DNA of 64,000 bases from Leeuwenhoekiella palythoae (GTDB taxonomy: Bacteria; Bacteroidota; Bacteroidia; Flavobacteriales; Flavobacteriaceae). Below, piece by piece: positions 28,567 to 34,898 of the stretch. The position numbers and the translations under genes are program-made. The stretch is taken from contig NZ_FQXT01000001.1 of NCBI RefSeq assembly GCF_900130045.1, positions 787,014-851,013 on the forward strand, read 5' to 3'. Position 1 is the first letter of the stretch. The number at the start of each line of letters is the position of its first letter. Under the pieces are notes generated by a model. The model was given only the letters and a program-made list of their open reading frames with translations, was not told the origin of the DNA and searched no databases.

Positions 28567-29043
28567 TTAATTGACCAAATCTTTTAACCGGGCCTCCACA
28601 ATGACACCCAAACTTTTAATGGCCATTTTTAACTTTTTACGTCCTACCTCCTGCACCACACCTTTTTGCCCTTTAAAATGACCACTGGCAATTTTCACTT
28701 CGGTTCCGGGTTGGTAGGCGCATACACGCACCTCAGTCACGGCATCATCAGACAGCCAGTTTTGAATGGCTGCGATCTCTTCATCGCGCACAATGGCGGG
28801 TTTACCTAACCAAAACAGATAACGTACGACTCCATGCACCGCAAACACCTGTTGGCGATCCGTGGAATTTAAACGAACAAAAACATAGGATTTAAAAAGC
28901 GGAACACGTATTTTTTTCTTACGATCACTCCAAATACGCACCTCTTCCAGTGTAGGACAAAAGACTTCAACCCCTATTTTTTCAAGCGCCGAAGCCACTT
29001 TTTTTTCTGTTTGTGGTTTAACGTATAACACGTACCAATTCAT
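28567..29043 (-). CDS. UpxY-like specialised NusG paralog (transcription antiterminator)
   Basis: NGN-domain protein of 158 residues; ATG 29043 is chosen because NusG paralogs start MNWYVLYVKPQ (an upstream start at 29091 is rejected). The NGN signature WYVLYVKPQTEKKVASAL is followed by LFKSYVFVRL, and a C-terminal KOW-like part GTEVKIASGHFKGQKGVVQEV. Members of the UpxY/LoaP/RfaH group bind RNA polymerase at one operon and suppress termination; in Bacteroides each UpxY sits first in its capsule operon. Here it likewise precedes the whole 28-kb polysaccharide locus, with a terminator directly after it. Confidence 0.92.
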   Translation of the reverse strand: MNWYVLYVKPQTEKKVASALEKIGVEVFCPTLEEVRIWSDRKKKIRVPLFKSYVFVRLNSTDRQQVFAVHGVVRYLFWLGKPAIVRDEEIAAIQNWLSDDAVTEVRVCAYQPGTEVKIASGHFKGQKGVVQEVGRKKLKMAIKSLGVIVEARLKDLVN

Positions 29044-29270
29044 GCAAATCGTTTCTTTTAGCGTTACAAAATTTAGGGGATTTTCTAACATCTAGGTTGG
29101 CGAAAATAAGTAAATCTACCAGTTAAACAAGGGTAATTTAGTATTTAATTTTAAACAAAAATTAAGAAAAATCGCTCAAAGTCAGAAGAAAAACGTTATC
29201 GACAACAGCTTCAAGGCTTTAAAATTTACGGAATTAACTTTATCTAAAATTCAAAATACAAAAGTAGAAC

Positions 29271-29511
29271 TACAAAATACAACACACAGTCATTTCGATC
29301 AACGGGAGAAATCACATCTGCTTGGCAATTCTACATATGCTCTCACCTCCAACTCTTAAAGCAAAAGACAGTCCACGGTGCCGCATTTACTATTTTGAGC
29401 TAATAAATCTAAGACCACACCAAATGAGAAATACAGATCAACAGCTGTCAGTACCAGTAGCCAGTTTGCGGTTTGCCTTTTATAGTATTAAATATCCATA
29501 CCCAAAGGGTT
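29271..29511 (+). repeat. Direct repeat, copy 1 (about 240 bp)
   Basis: The gene-free gap 29044-30554 is built from repeats. This segment shares with 29699-29952 long matching blocks such as GAGAAATCACATCTGCTTGG, AGCAAAAGACAGTCCACG and CCAGTTTGCGGTTTGCC, ending in TCCATACCCAAAGGGTT. The middle is less similar. No protein-coding frame is conserved between the copies. Confidence 0.88.
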
Positions 29512-29516
29512 TAGTA

Positions 29517-29679
29517 TCCTTTTGGTCAGTATAGCAACAGTTGTCCGTTAAAAATTCATGAAGCCTTGGAAGGAATTTAGGACAACTGTTGCGGTTTTCG
29601 CCTCAGGCGAAAAATACCTATCCAAAAGGTGTCCTTTCTTTTGATACTTTTCTTTGGACAATCAAAGAAAAGTAAAAAT
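29517..29679 (+). repeat. Structured interspersed element, copy E
   Basis: The outer stem is CCTTTTGG/CCAAAAGG, the second stem CAACAGTTGTCC/GGACAACTGTTG, the third hairpin TTTTCGCC-TCA-GGCGAAAA, then TGTCCTTTCTTTTG and the terminal hairpin ATACTTTTCTTTG/CAAAGAAAAGTAA with loop GACAAT. All three enclosed stems differ in sequence from copy A but remain fully paired. It lies between the two 240-bp direct repeats. Confidence 0.85.
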
Positions 29680-29698
29680 CAACAATCAGAAATAGAAA

Positions 29699-29952
29699 TA
29701 CAAAATACAACGCCCAGTCATTTCGACCAGCAGGAGAAATCACATCTGCTTGGCAATTCTGCATATGTTCTCATCGCCAACTCTTAAAGCAAAAGACAGT
29801 CCACGATGGAGCGTATATGGTTTTGGATTATAAGATCTAAACATAAACCCGACAAGAAACGGAAATCAGAAATAGAAATTAACAGTTAGCAGTAGCAATA
29901 GCCAGTTTGCGGTTTGCCTTTTATAGTATTAAATATCCATACCCAAAGGGTT
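29699..29952 (+). repeat. Direct repeat, copy 2 (about 250 bp)
   Basis: Partner of 29271-29511, offset by about 430-440 bp and slightly longer. The order in the gap is direct repeat, element E, direct repeat, element B, which suggests that a repeat-plus-element unit was duplicated. Confidence 0.88.
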
Positions 29953-29969
29953 CAACGAATCTAAAAACT

Positions 29970-30170
29970 CCCTCGGTTCAGAATAGACGCAGGGCGTTCC
30001 GAAGGACAGGAGCGATAGCGACGCGGAACTAACAAGACGGTTTTCGCCTAAGCGAAAAATTCCTAAACGAGGGGCTCTTTTCTTTTGTTACTTTTCTTTG
30101 GAGAAGCAAATCGACGCTAGGAGATTCACGAGCTCTCGTGGAATAGAAATCTTGCGAGTAAAGAAAAGTA
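29970..30170 (+). repeat. Structured interspersed element, copy B, with split terminal hairpin
   Basis: It starts CCCTCGGTT CAGAATAG, has GTTCCG/CGGAAC in place of GCTCCG/CGGAGC of copy A, the hairpin TTTTCGCCTAAGCGAAAA and closes with AAACGAGGGG. The terminal hairpin arm TTACTTTTCTTTG is followed by GAGAAGCAAA, then about 50 bp containing TTCACGAGCTCTCGTGG (30111-30158), and only then AAAGAAAAGTAA. So the 3' arm is interrupted by a GAGCTC-type module. Confidence 0.8.
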
Positions 30171-30202
30171 AAGAATATAATACCTAAGTAAAATTACTCA
30201 AT

Positions 30203-30262
30203 CCGACATTTGGAGATTTACGAGCTCCCGCAAAATAATCATCATGCGAGTAAAGAAAATGA
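30203..30262 (+). repeat. GAGCTC module copy 2
   Basis: Contains GGAGATTTACGAGCTCCCGC, then ATAATCATCATGCGAGTAAA and GAAAATGAA. It aligns with the module inside element B and with 30296-30354 and 34560-34620. Each ends in an A-rich AAAGAAAA arm like that of the terminal hairpin. Confidence 0.75.
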
Positions 30263-30295
30263 ATAAACAACATTTTAAAGTAAACATTACTCAAA

Positions 30296-30354
30296 CCGAG
30301 GATCCGAGGTTAACGAGCTCCCGTAACATAGAAATCAATCAATTAAAGAAAAAT
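30296..30354 (+). repeat. GAGCTC module copy 3
   Basis: Contains CCGAGGATCCGAGG, TTAACGAGCTCCCGTAACAT and a terminal TTAAAGAAAAATAA. More diverged than the other copies. Nothing else is seen between here and the terminator at 30471. Confidence 0.65.
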
Positions 30355-30470
30355 AAAAAATCATCAATCAAAAATCAGAAACAATAAATAAAGAACCTTC
30401 ACACCAAACCCATAACATATCAAATCATTGAGCAAAGCCAGTATACGACCATACTACATTTGAAATAAAA

Positions 30471-30502
30471 AAAATCCCCGAATGAAGTTTCGAGGATTTT
30501 TG
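30471..30502 (-). terminator. Terminator of the thioredoxin/rhodanese operon
   Basis: On the minus strand: AAAAATCC-T-CGA, loop, TCG-G-GGATTTTTTTT. It lies about 50 bp after the rhodanese stop, which fits the end of the three-gene minus-strand operon. Confidence 0.75.
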
Positions 30503-30554
30503 GTATTTATAAAAAGTTGAATCTATTTAAGGATGACTCACTACCAGAAATGAC

Positions 30555-30872
30555 CTATTCCTGATACGTCGTTTCTCCGTCCCACTCCATAAATCCACCA
30601 AGCAGGTTGTAGGTGTTTTCAAAGCCCAGCTGATCCATCAGTTGTGCTGCTTGCCCGCTTCGGTTTCCGGAACGACAATAGATGTAATAATTTTTTGATT
30701 TGTCAAGTTCGTTTACTTTATCAATAAATCCTTGACCTTCATAAATATCGATATGATGTGAATTGGGGATGATGCCCTCATCTACTTCATTTTGTGTACG
30801 TACATCGAGAATAAAAGCATTATCATCTTCAGCGATTTGCGCTTCCCATTCTTCCTGAGTTATATTTTTCAT
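30555..30872 (-). CDS. Rhodanese-like domain protein
   Basis: Single rhodanese domain, 105 residues from ATG 30872. The active-site loop is YCRSGNRSGQAA with the catalytic cysteine, preceded by ILDVRTQNEVDEGIIPNSHH. An in-frame ATG at 30932 overlaps the upstream stop, but the extra 20 residues look like translated spacer, so the later start is preferred. Sulfur transfer or thiol chemistry is the family role. It is the last gene of an operon with two thioredoxin-fold proteins, which suggests a thiol-redox link. Confidence 0.88.
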   Translation of the reverse strand: MKNITQEEWEAQIAEDDNAFILDVRTQNEVDEGIIPNSHHIDIYEGQGFIDKVNELDKSKNYYIYCRSGNRSGQAAQLMDQLGFENTYNLLGGFMEWDGETTYQE

Positions 30873-30931
30873 CGTAAATTTTTTAGTATAAAAATCAAAA
30901 ATAAGGCATTGCTCAAGCTTTTCCAACGGCA

Positions 30932-31552
30932 TTACGCCTTAATAGCGCAACCAATCGCCTTGGTCGTTTCTGGGGTTACCGAAGTATCATTCAGCAAAGC
31001 TTCCACAGCATCAGCCACAAAGGCATGAGTAACAGAGGCGGCATCCCGCACACTGTCATCGATAGCCCCAATATACCGTACGATCAATGCATCTTCTTCC
31101 TTTTGAAGAACATAAACATGCGGCGTTTTGGTCGCCCCGTAAGTGGCATAAACCTCGTGATTGGCGTCATACAAATACGGATATGTAACACCCAAGTCCT
31201 TAGCAACTTTTTGCATTTCCGCATAGCTTTCGCCGGATTTCACCTCCGGGTTATTCGGGTTGATCGCGATCACGGGATAGCCCTTTGGTTTAAAGGCGGC
31301 ATCTAAAGCCTGAATACGCTCTTGATTGGCAATAGCAAACGGACATGTATTGCACGTAAACACGACGATAAATCCTTTGGCTTCGCCGAAATCAGAAAGC
31401 GAAACGAGTTCGCCTGAAACATCTTTCAACCTAAAATCAGATGCACGATCGCCAATGTCGTAGCCCGATTTGAATTGATTAAAGCCGGCGATTCCCAGCG
31501 CAGAAACGACCAGGACCAGCGTAAGTACGATCAATACTTTTAAAGATTTCAT
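30932..31552 (-). CDS. Membrane-anchored thioredoxin-like (redoxin/AhpC-TSA) protein
   Basis: Protein of 206 residues with an N-terminal hydrophobic anchor (LIVLTLVLVVSALGIAGF) and a redoxin domain: DRASDFRLKDVSGELVSLSD, then FTCNTCPFAIANQERI with two cysteines spaced CNTC, and TKTPHVYVL (cis-Pro equivalent). A third cysteine sits near the C-terminus (AIGCAIKA), as in the related family of CNTCPF proteins. It probably acts at the periplasmic side in thiol redox reactions. It lies one base after the TlpA-like lipoprotein gene. Confidence 0.88.
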   Translation of the reverse strand: MKSLKVLIVLTLVLVVSALGIAGFNQFKSGYDIGDRASDFRLKDVSGELVSLSDFGEAKGFIVVFTCNTCPFAIANQERIQALDAAFKPKGYPVIAINPNNPEVKSGESYAEMQKVAKDLGVTYPYLYDANHEVYATYGATKTPHVYVLQKEEDALIVRYIGAIDDSVRDAASVTHAFVADAVEALLNDTSVTPETTKAIGCAIKA

Positions 31553-31553
31553 A

Positions 31554-32102
31554 TTAGTTAGAATTCAAGTTAGGGTTTAAAGCAAGTACTTCGCGCTCCA
31601 GACTTCGGTAATCAAAGGATTGCTCATAAAATCTATAGGCATCTTCAGCGATCAACAAGGTGGCCGGTATCGCACCACTCCACGACTCGGATACCTGCGG
31701 GATCCAGACATTGCTATGAGGATCATCCAACAGTAACACCTGGGCGGCAAGTTGATTTTTCAATATATACGGGATCAAGCGTGCTTCAATTTGATCAGGA
31801 AAATCCAGACTCACCAAGGTCACTTCTACCCCTTGCTTGCGATACGCTGCGTGAAGTTTTTCAAATACAGGCAGTTCCTGCACACAGGGCGCACACCAAG
31901 TTGCCCAAAAATTGATCACTTTTACCGTCTCACCTTCCGGAAAATCAAGCATCGGTTTAAAGGCTTCAAAATCATAAACAGGTAACTGGTATCCTTCCGC
32001 GTTAACAATGCGTACAGGTTTTGCGGCTTGTATAGAAGCTGCTTTAGAAGCACAGCCCATTAACACACACAACATCCAAAAACCGAGTAATCCTCTAATC
32101 AA
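31554..32102 (-). CDS. TlpA-like thiol-disulfide oxidoreductase lipoprotein
   Basis: Protein of 182 residues with a lipoprotein signal (LLGFWMLCVLMGC, lipobox LMGC) and a TlpA/ResA-like thioredoxin domain: ETVKVINFWATWCAPCVQEL with the CAPC active site, and AIPATLLI near the C-terminus. It should work in the periplasm, tethered to a membrane. The start is TTG at 32102. It is first in the operon with the CNTCPF protein and the rhodanese. Confidence 0.9.
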   Translation of the reverse strand: MIRGLLGFWMLCVLMGCASKAASIQAAKPVRIVNAEGYQLPVYDFEAFKPMLDFPEGETVKVINFWATWCAPCVQELPVFEKLHAAYRKQGVEVTLVSLDFPDQIEARLIPYILKNQLAAQVLLLDDPHSNVWIPQVSESWSGAIPATLLIAEDAYRFYEQSFDYRSLEREVLALNPNLNSN

Positions 32103-32319
32103 TAGTTCCTTTTTTTTTCCTGGTGCCGATTTCCTATGTGTATCGAATCAGCAAAAAGCATATAATCACTTGCGGTAAATTTAAGGAATACAACATTTTG
32201 ATAACAGATTTTAGGAATTGTATAACATCTACAGCGTTGTATTGAATTTATTCTCGTTGAGAAACCTTAAAATTACGTTAAAGCGGAGAACTCATTTCCA
32301 TCTAAACAAAAAATAATTA

Positions 32320-32336
32320 TACATTTGTACATACAA
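32320..32336 (+). promoter_or_regulatory. -7 box and palindromic candidate operator before marR
   Basis: TACATTTG (32320-32327) matches the Bacteroidota -7 consensus TAnnTTTG. It overlaps TTGTACATACAA (32325-32336), in which TTGTA and TACAA form an inverted repeat. The same 12 bases lie before the YceI gene at 33454. A second, looser palindrome TTGTAGATACACAA follows at 32340. This fits autoregulation by the MarR protein, but it is untested. Confidence 0.65.
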
Positions 32337-32352
32337 CAATTGTAGATACACA

Positions 32353-32811
32353 ATGAAGATCGAAGAAGCATTAAAAATAGGAAACGGTTTAGACTTGTCC
32401 TCAAAAACCTTGATTAACATTCAATACACTTCCAGATTTCTGGAAGAACATTTTGCTGCGCTTCTTAAGGAATTTGATTTGAGTACTCCACAATTTAATG
32501 TGTTGCGCATTTTACGCGGACAGAAAGGAAAACCTGCCAGTCTGGCCTGCATTCAGGAACGTATGGTAGACCGAAGCAGTAATACGACCCGCTTGGTTGA
32601 TAAGTTGATCAAAAAAGCGCTGGTAAGCAGACGCATCTGCCCTGCGAACCGCCGTAAAGTAGAAATCGAAATTACCGCTGCAGGTTTGGAGTTATTAGAA
32701 GACTTAGACCCGCTCACCGCTGCATCCAATGCGGCAAACACCGCGACCTTAACCACAACAGAATTAGAAACCTTGAATACTTTATTAGATAAATTAAGAA
32801 AAGATGAGTAA
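32353..32811 (+). CDS. MarR-family transcriptional regulator
   Basis: Winged-helix regulator of 152 residues. The DNA-binding part runs from DLSTPQFNVLRILRG through LACIQERMVDRSSNTTRLVD to the wing KALVSRRICPANRRKVEIEI. MarR proteins often respond to small phenolics or oxidants and repress neighbouring oxidoreductases. The gene overlaps the nitroreductase gene by 8 bp, and a palindrome repeated upstream of marR and of yceI marks these as likely targets. Confidence 0.93.
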   Translation: MKIEEALKIGNGLDLSSKTLINIQYTSRFLEEHFAALLKEFDLSTPQFNVLRILRGQKGKPASLACIQERMVDRSSNTTRLVDKLIKKALVSRRICPANRRKVEIEITAAGLELLEDLDPLTAASNAANTATLTTTELETLNTLLDKLRKDE

Positions 32812-33436
32812 GTATATTGAACACCTCAACTGGCGATACGCCACCAAGCAGTTTGACGCAAACAAGAAGTTAAGCGAAGACCAACTGCAAACCCTAATAG
32901 ATGCCGTACAACTTTCGGCTTCTTCTTATGGATTACAGCCATACAAGATCCTAGTGATCAAAGATGAAAAGATCAAAGAACAGTTGAAAGCCGCCGGCTA
33001 CAACCAAGCACAATTCACAGATGCATCGGCCATTTTTGTGTTTGCACATCAAACTGATTTTGGAGCCGAACTTGTAGACAGTTATATTGACCACGCAGCA
33101 CGTATTAAAGAAGTCGAAACAGGCGCTTTAGAAGATTATGCAAATCTGATGAAAAACAGCCTTTTAAATCTTCCACAAGAAGCTAAAGCCGGTTGGACTG
33201 CCCGCCAAGCCTACATCGCTCTTGGAAATTTATTAAGTGCCGCTGCCGCTCATCAGATCGACACCTGCCCGATGGAAGGTTTTGATGCGGATGCATTTGA
33301 TAAAATTTTAGGACTTGCTGACACCAACTTACATGCGGTTGTTGTTGCCGCAGCAGGCTATCGCAGTGCTGAAGATCAAACGCAGCACGCTGCTAAAGTA
33401 AGACGCCCACAGGAAGAACTTTTTCAGATCCTCTAA
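32804..33436 (+). CDS. NAD(P)H-dependent oxidoreductase, nitroreductase family
   Basis: Flavin-dependent nitroreductase-fold protein of 210 residues. It begins YIEHLNWRYATKQFDANKKL, typical of the NfsB/YfkO-like group, with SASSYGLQPYKILVI (FMN contact), and CPMEGFDADAFDKILGL near the C-terminus. It probably reduces quinones or nitro compounds with NAD(P)H. It is translationally coupled to the MarR regulator. Confidence 0.92.
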   Translation: MSKYIEHLNWRYATKQFDANKKLSEDQLQTLIDAVQLSASSYGLQPYKILVIKDEKIKEQLKAAGYNQAQFTDASAIFVFAHQTDFGAELVDSYIDHAARIKEVETGALEDYANLMKNSLLNLPQEAKAGWTARQAYIALGNLLSAAAAHQIDTCPMEGFDADAFDKILGLADTNLHAVVVAAAGYRSAEDQTQHAAKVRRPQEELFQIL

Positions 33437-33448
33437 AAAATTTTAACC

Positions 33449-33465
33449 AACATTTGTACATACAA
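33449..33465 (+). promoter_or_regulatory. Candidate MarR operator before the YceI gene
   Basis: AACATTTG followed by the same TTGTACATACAA palindrome (33454-33465) seen before marR. The position relative to the -7-like box is the same in both copies, so the YceI gene is probably under the same control although it has its own promoter. Confidence 0.6.
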
Positions 33466-33500
33466 TTTTAATCCCTACAACAATAAAAATTTAGAATTTC

Positions 33501-34139
33501 ATGAGCACTCTTAATCAAAGCTTAGCAAAACTAAACTTGGCTACAAAAAAAGCCTTCAATCAACTTAACCGCGATAATCGCGTTAAATCAGTATTAATCT
33601 TAGCAGTAGGCATTGCCGCTGCATCATTTACAACAAAAACTATTATGGAAAAAGTAAGCGTAAAAAGCAGTTCAATCACTTGGGTTGGCAAAAAAGTAAC
33701 CGGAAAACATATGGGAACCATCGACCTCAAAGAAGGCTTCTTTGAAATGGAAGACGGCGCAGTTACCGGAGGTGAATTTATGATTGATATGAACAGTATT
33801 GCCTGTACAGACCTTGAAGGAGACAGCAAAGGGCAACTAGAAGGGCACTTAAAAAGTGACGACTTCTTTGGTGTTGAGAACTACCCAACCGCTAAATTGG
33901 TAATCACTAATGCAGTAAAGAATGGAAACACTTATAAAGTAACCGGTGACCTTACCATTAAAGAAACGACTGAACCTATCACTTTTGATCTTGAAGAAGC
34001 CGGTGACAACTTCACCACTACCCTAACCATAGACCGCAGTAAATACAACGTACGTTACGGGTCTGGAAGCTTCTTTGACAATCTAGGAGACAAAACCATC
34101 TATGACGACTTTACTTTAGATATCAACTTGTCTATCTAA
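33501..34139 (+). CDS. YceI-family lipid-binding protein
   Basis: Protein of 212 residues with an N-terminal charged stretch and one hydrophobic segment (VKSVLILAVGIAAASF, residues about 30-46), then a YceI lipocalin-like domain: SSITWVGKKVTGKHMGTI, GEFMIDMNSI, LKSDDFFGVENYPTAKL and DRSKYNVRYGSGSFFDN. YceI proteins bind isoprenoid-type lipids and are usually periplasmic. It is a probable member of the MarR regulon by its upstream palindrome and is followed by a strong terminator. Confidence 0.93.
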   Translation: MSTLNQSLAKLNLATKKAFNQLNRDNRVKSVLILAVGIAAASFTTKTIMEKVSVKSSSITWVGKKVTGKHMGTIDLKEGFFEMEDGAVTGGEFMIDMNSIACTDLEGDSKGQLEGHLKSDDFFGVENYPTAKLVITNAVKNGNTYKVTGDLTIKETTEPITFDLEEAGDNFTTTLTIDRSKYNVRYGSGSFFDNLGDKTIYDDFTLDINLSI

Positions 34140-34164
34140 TTAATAGTCCTTCACAAGTATTTAG

Positions 34165-34195
34165 AAAGCTGCCTTTAAAAAAAGGCAGCTTTTTT
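34165..34195 (+). terminator. Intrinsic terminator after the YceI gene
   Basis: Perfect stem AAAGCTGCCTTT/AAAGGCAGCTTT followed by a T run, 26 bp after the stop codon. Confidence 0.92.
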
Positions 34196-34268
34196 ATGGA
34201 ACAACGCAATTCTAGACTACTTTATTAGAACAAATAAGATACCTGAAGGGTGAAATGTAATCAAACTT

Positions 34269-34480
34269 CCCTCGGTTCAGAATAGACGCAAGGACAGAGC
34301 ATTAAGAAAAGGTCTAGTAGACCTTTTTAGCGAATGAGCTAGATGGCGCGTTGGCTTTGGAATGGAATTTTTTACTTCAAGTAGGAACTACTATAAAAAA
34401 ACTTCTACAGCGACACGGAGCTTGCAAGGCAGTTTTTGCCTGATAAGGCAAAAAATTCATAAGCGAGGGTGTCTTTTCTT
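34269..34480 (+). repeat. Structured interspersed element, copy C (interrupted)
   Basis: It starts CCCTCGGTTCAGAATAGACG and ends AAGCGAGGGTGTCTTTTCTT, with the hairpin TTTTTGCC-TGATAA-GGCAAAAA near the end. About 80 bp of unrelated DNA (with AGGTCTAGTAGACCT, a small perfect palindrome) lies in the inner region. The terminal A/T hairpin is absent; instead GCATCCGACGACCGCAGGGA and a closing ATGC follow (34484-34513), another interspersed-repeat type. Confidence 0.75.
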
Positions 34481-34559
34481 TTCTGCATCCGACGACCGCA
34501 GGGAGAGGAATGCATCTGTTGTGCTTTGTAATCATGTTAGTTGAATTAGTATTAGCAAA

Positions 34560-34620
34560 TCGAGGATACGAGATTCACGAGCTCCCGTAAAATAACAATC
34601 ACGCGAGCAAAGAAAATGAA
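34560..34620 (+). repeat. GAGCTC module copy 4
   Basis: Contains TCGAGGATACGAGATTCACG, AGCTCCCGTAAAATAACAAT and AGCAAAGAAAATGAA. It aligns along its length with the modules at 30111, 30203 and 30296. It is a further piece of the repeat tract in the 759-bp stretch between the YceI gene and trpE. Confidence 0.75.
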
Positions 34621-34722
34621 CAACCACGATTTCTGATAAAATCTTTAATCTACTTATAACGGCATCTCACCTAACATCAACTCGACTAATGAATAATTTT
34701 TTAAAAGTAATTTTAAAAAATA

Positions 34723-34753
34723 TTGGTCTCTTTCTGAACGATGTGTATCTTTG
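34723..34753 (+). promoter_or_regulatory. trp promoter
   Basis: TTG at 34723-34725 and TATCTTTG at 34746-34753 with 20 bp between them match the Bacteroidota -33/-7 consensus. The start point would be about 34758, only a few bases ahead of the leader peptide ATG. Confidence 0.75.
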
Positions 34754-34762
34754 AGGCTCATT

Positions 34763-34810
34763 ATGAAAAACAAAACAGTAAATACTTGGTGGTGGATCTC
34801 GCAACAGTAA
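34763..34810 (+). CDS. trpL: trp leader peptide
   Basis: A 15-codon frame reading MKNKTVNTWWWISQQ with three consecutive tryptophan codons (TGG TGG TGG) and a TAA stop. It is followed by mutually exclusive RNA pairings and a terminator ahead of trpE, so it is the sensing peptide of a classical attenuator: ribosome stalling at the Trp codons would favour the antiterminator. Confidence 0.93.
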   Translation: MKNKTVNTWWWISQQ

Positions 34811-34811
34811 C

Positions 34812-34876
34812 GTCGTGAAGCAACCTTGTATTTAATATCAAAATAAAAAAGGCCTGTCTCACGACAGGTCTTTTTG
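34812..34876 (+). promoter_or_regulatory. trp attenuator (antiterminator and terminator)
   Basis: The terminator is CCTGTC-TCAC-GACAGG (34853-34868), extended by A/T pairs and followed by TCTTTTTG. The competing antiterminator is GTCGTGA (34812-34818), which pairs perfectly with TCACGAC (34859-34865), using the loop and 3' arm start of the terminator. GTCGTGA lies directly after the leader stop codon, so a ribosome finishing the peptide would mask it and one stalled at Trp codons would not. Confidence 0.9.
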
Positions 34877-34898
34877 TTTATAAGCCTATCAACCCAAA

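Noticed and set aside
29322-29534. 70-codon plus-strand frame in the repeat-rich gap
   Set aside because: It covers the 240-bp direct repeat, but the frame is not maintained in the second copy; no domain or promoter is evident.
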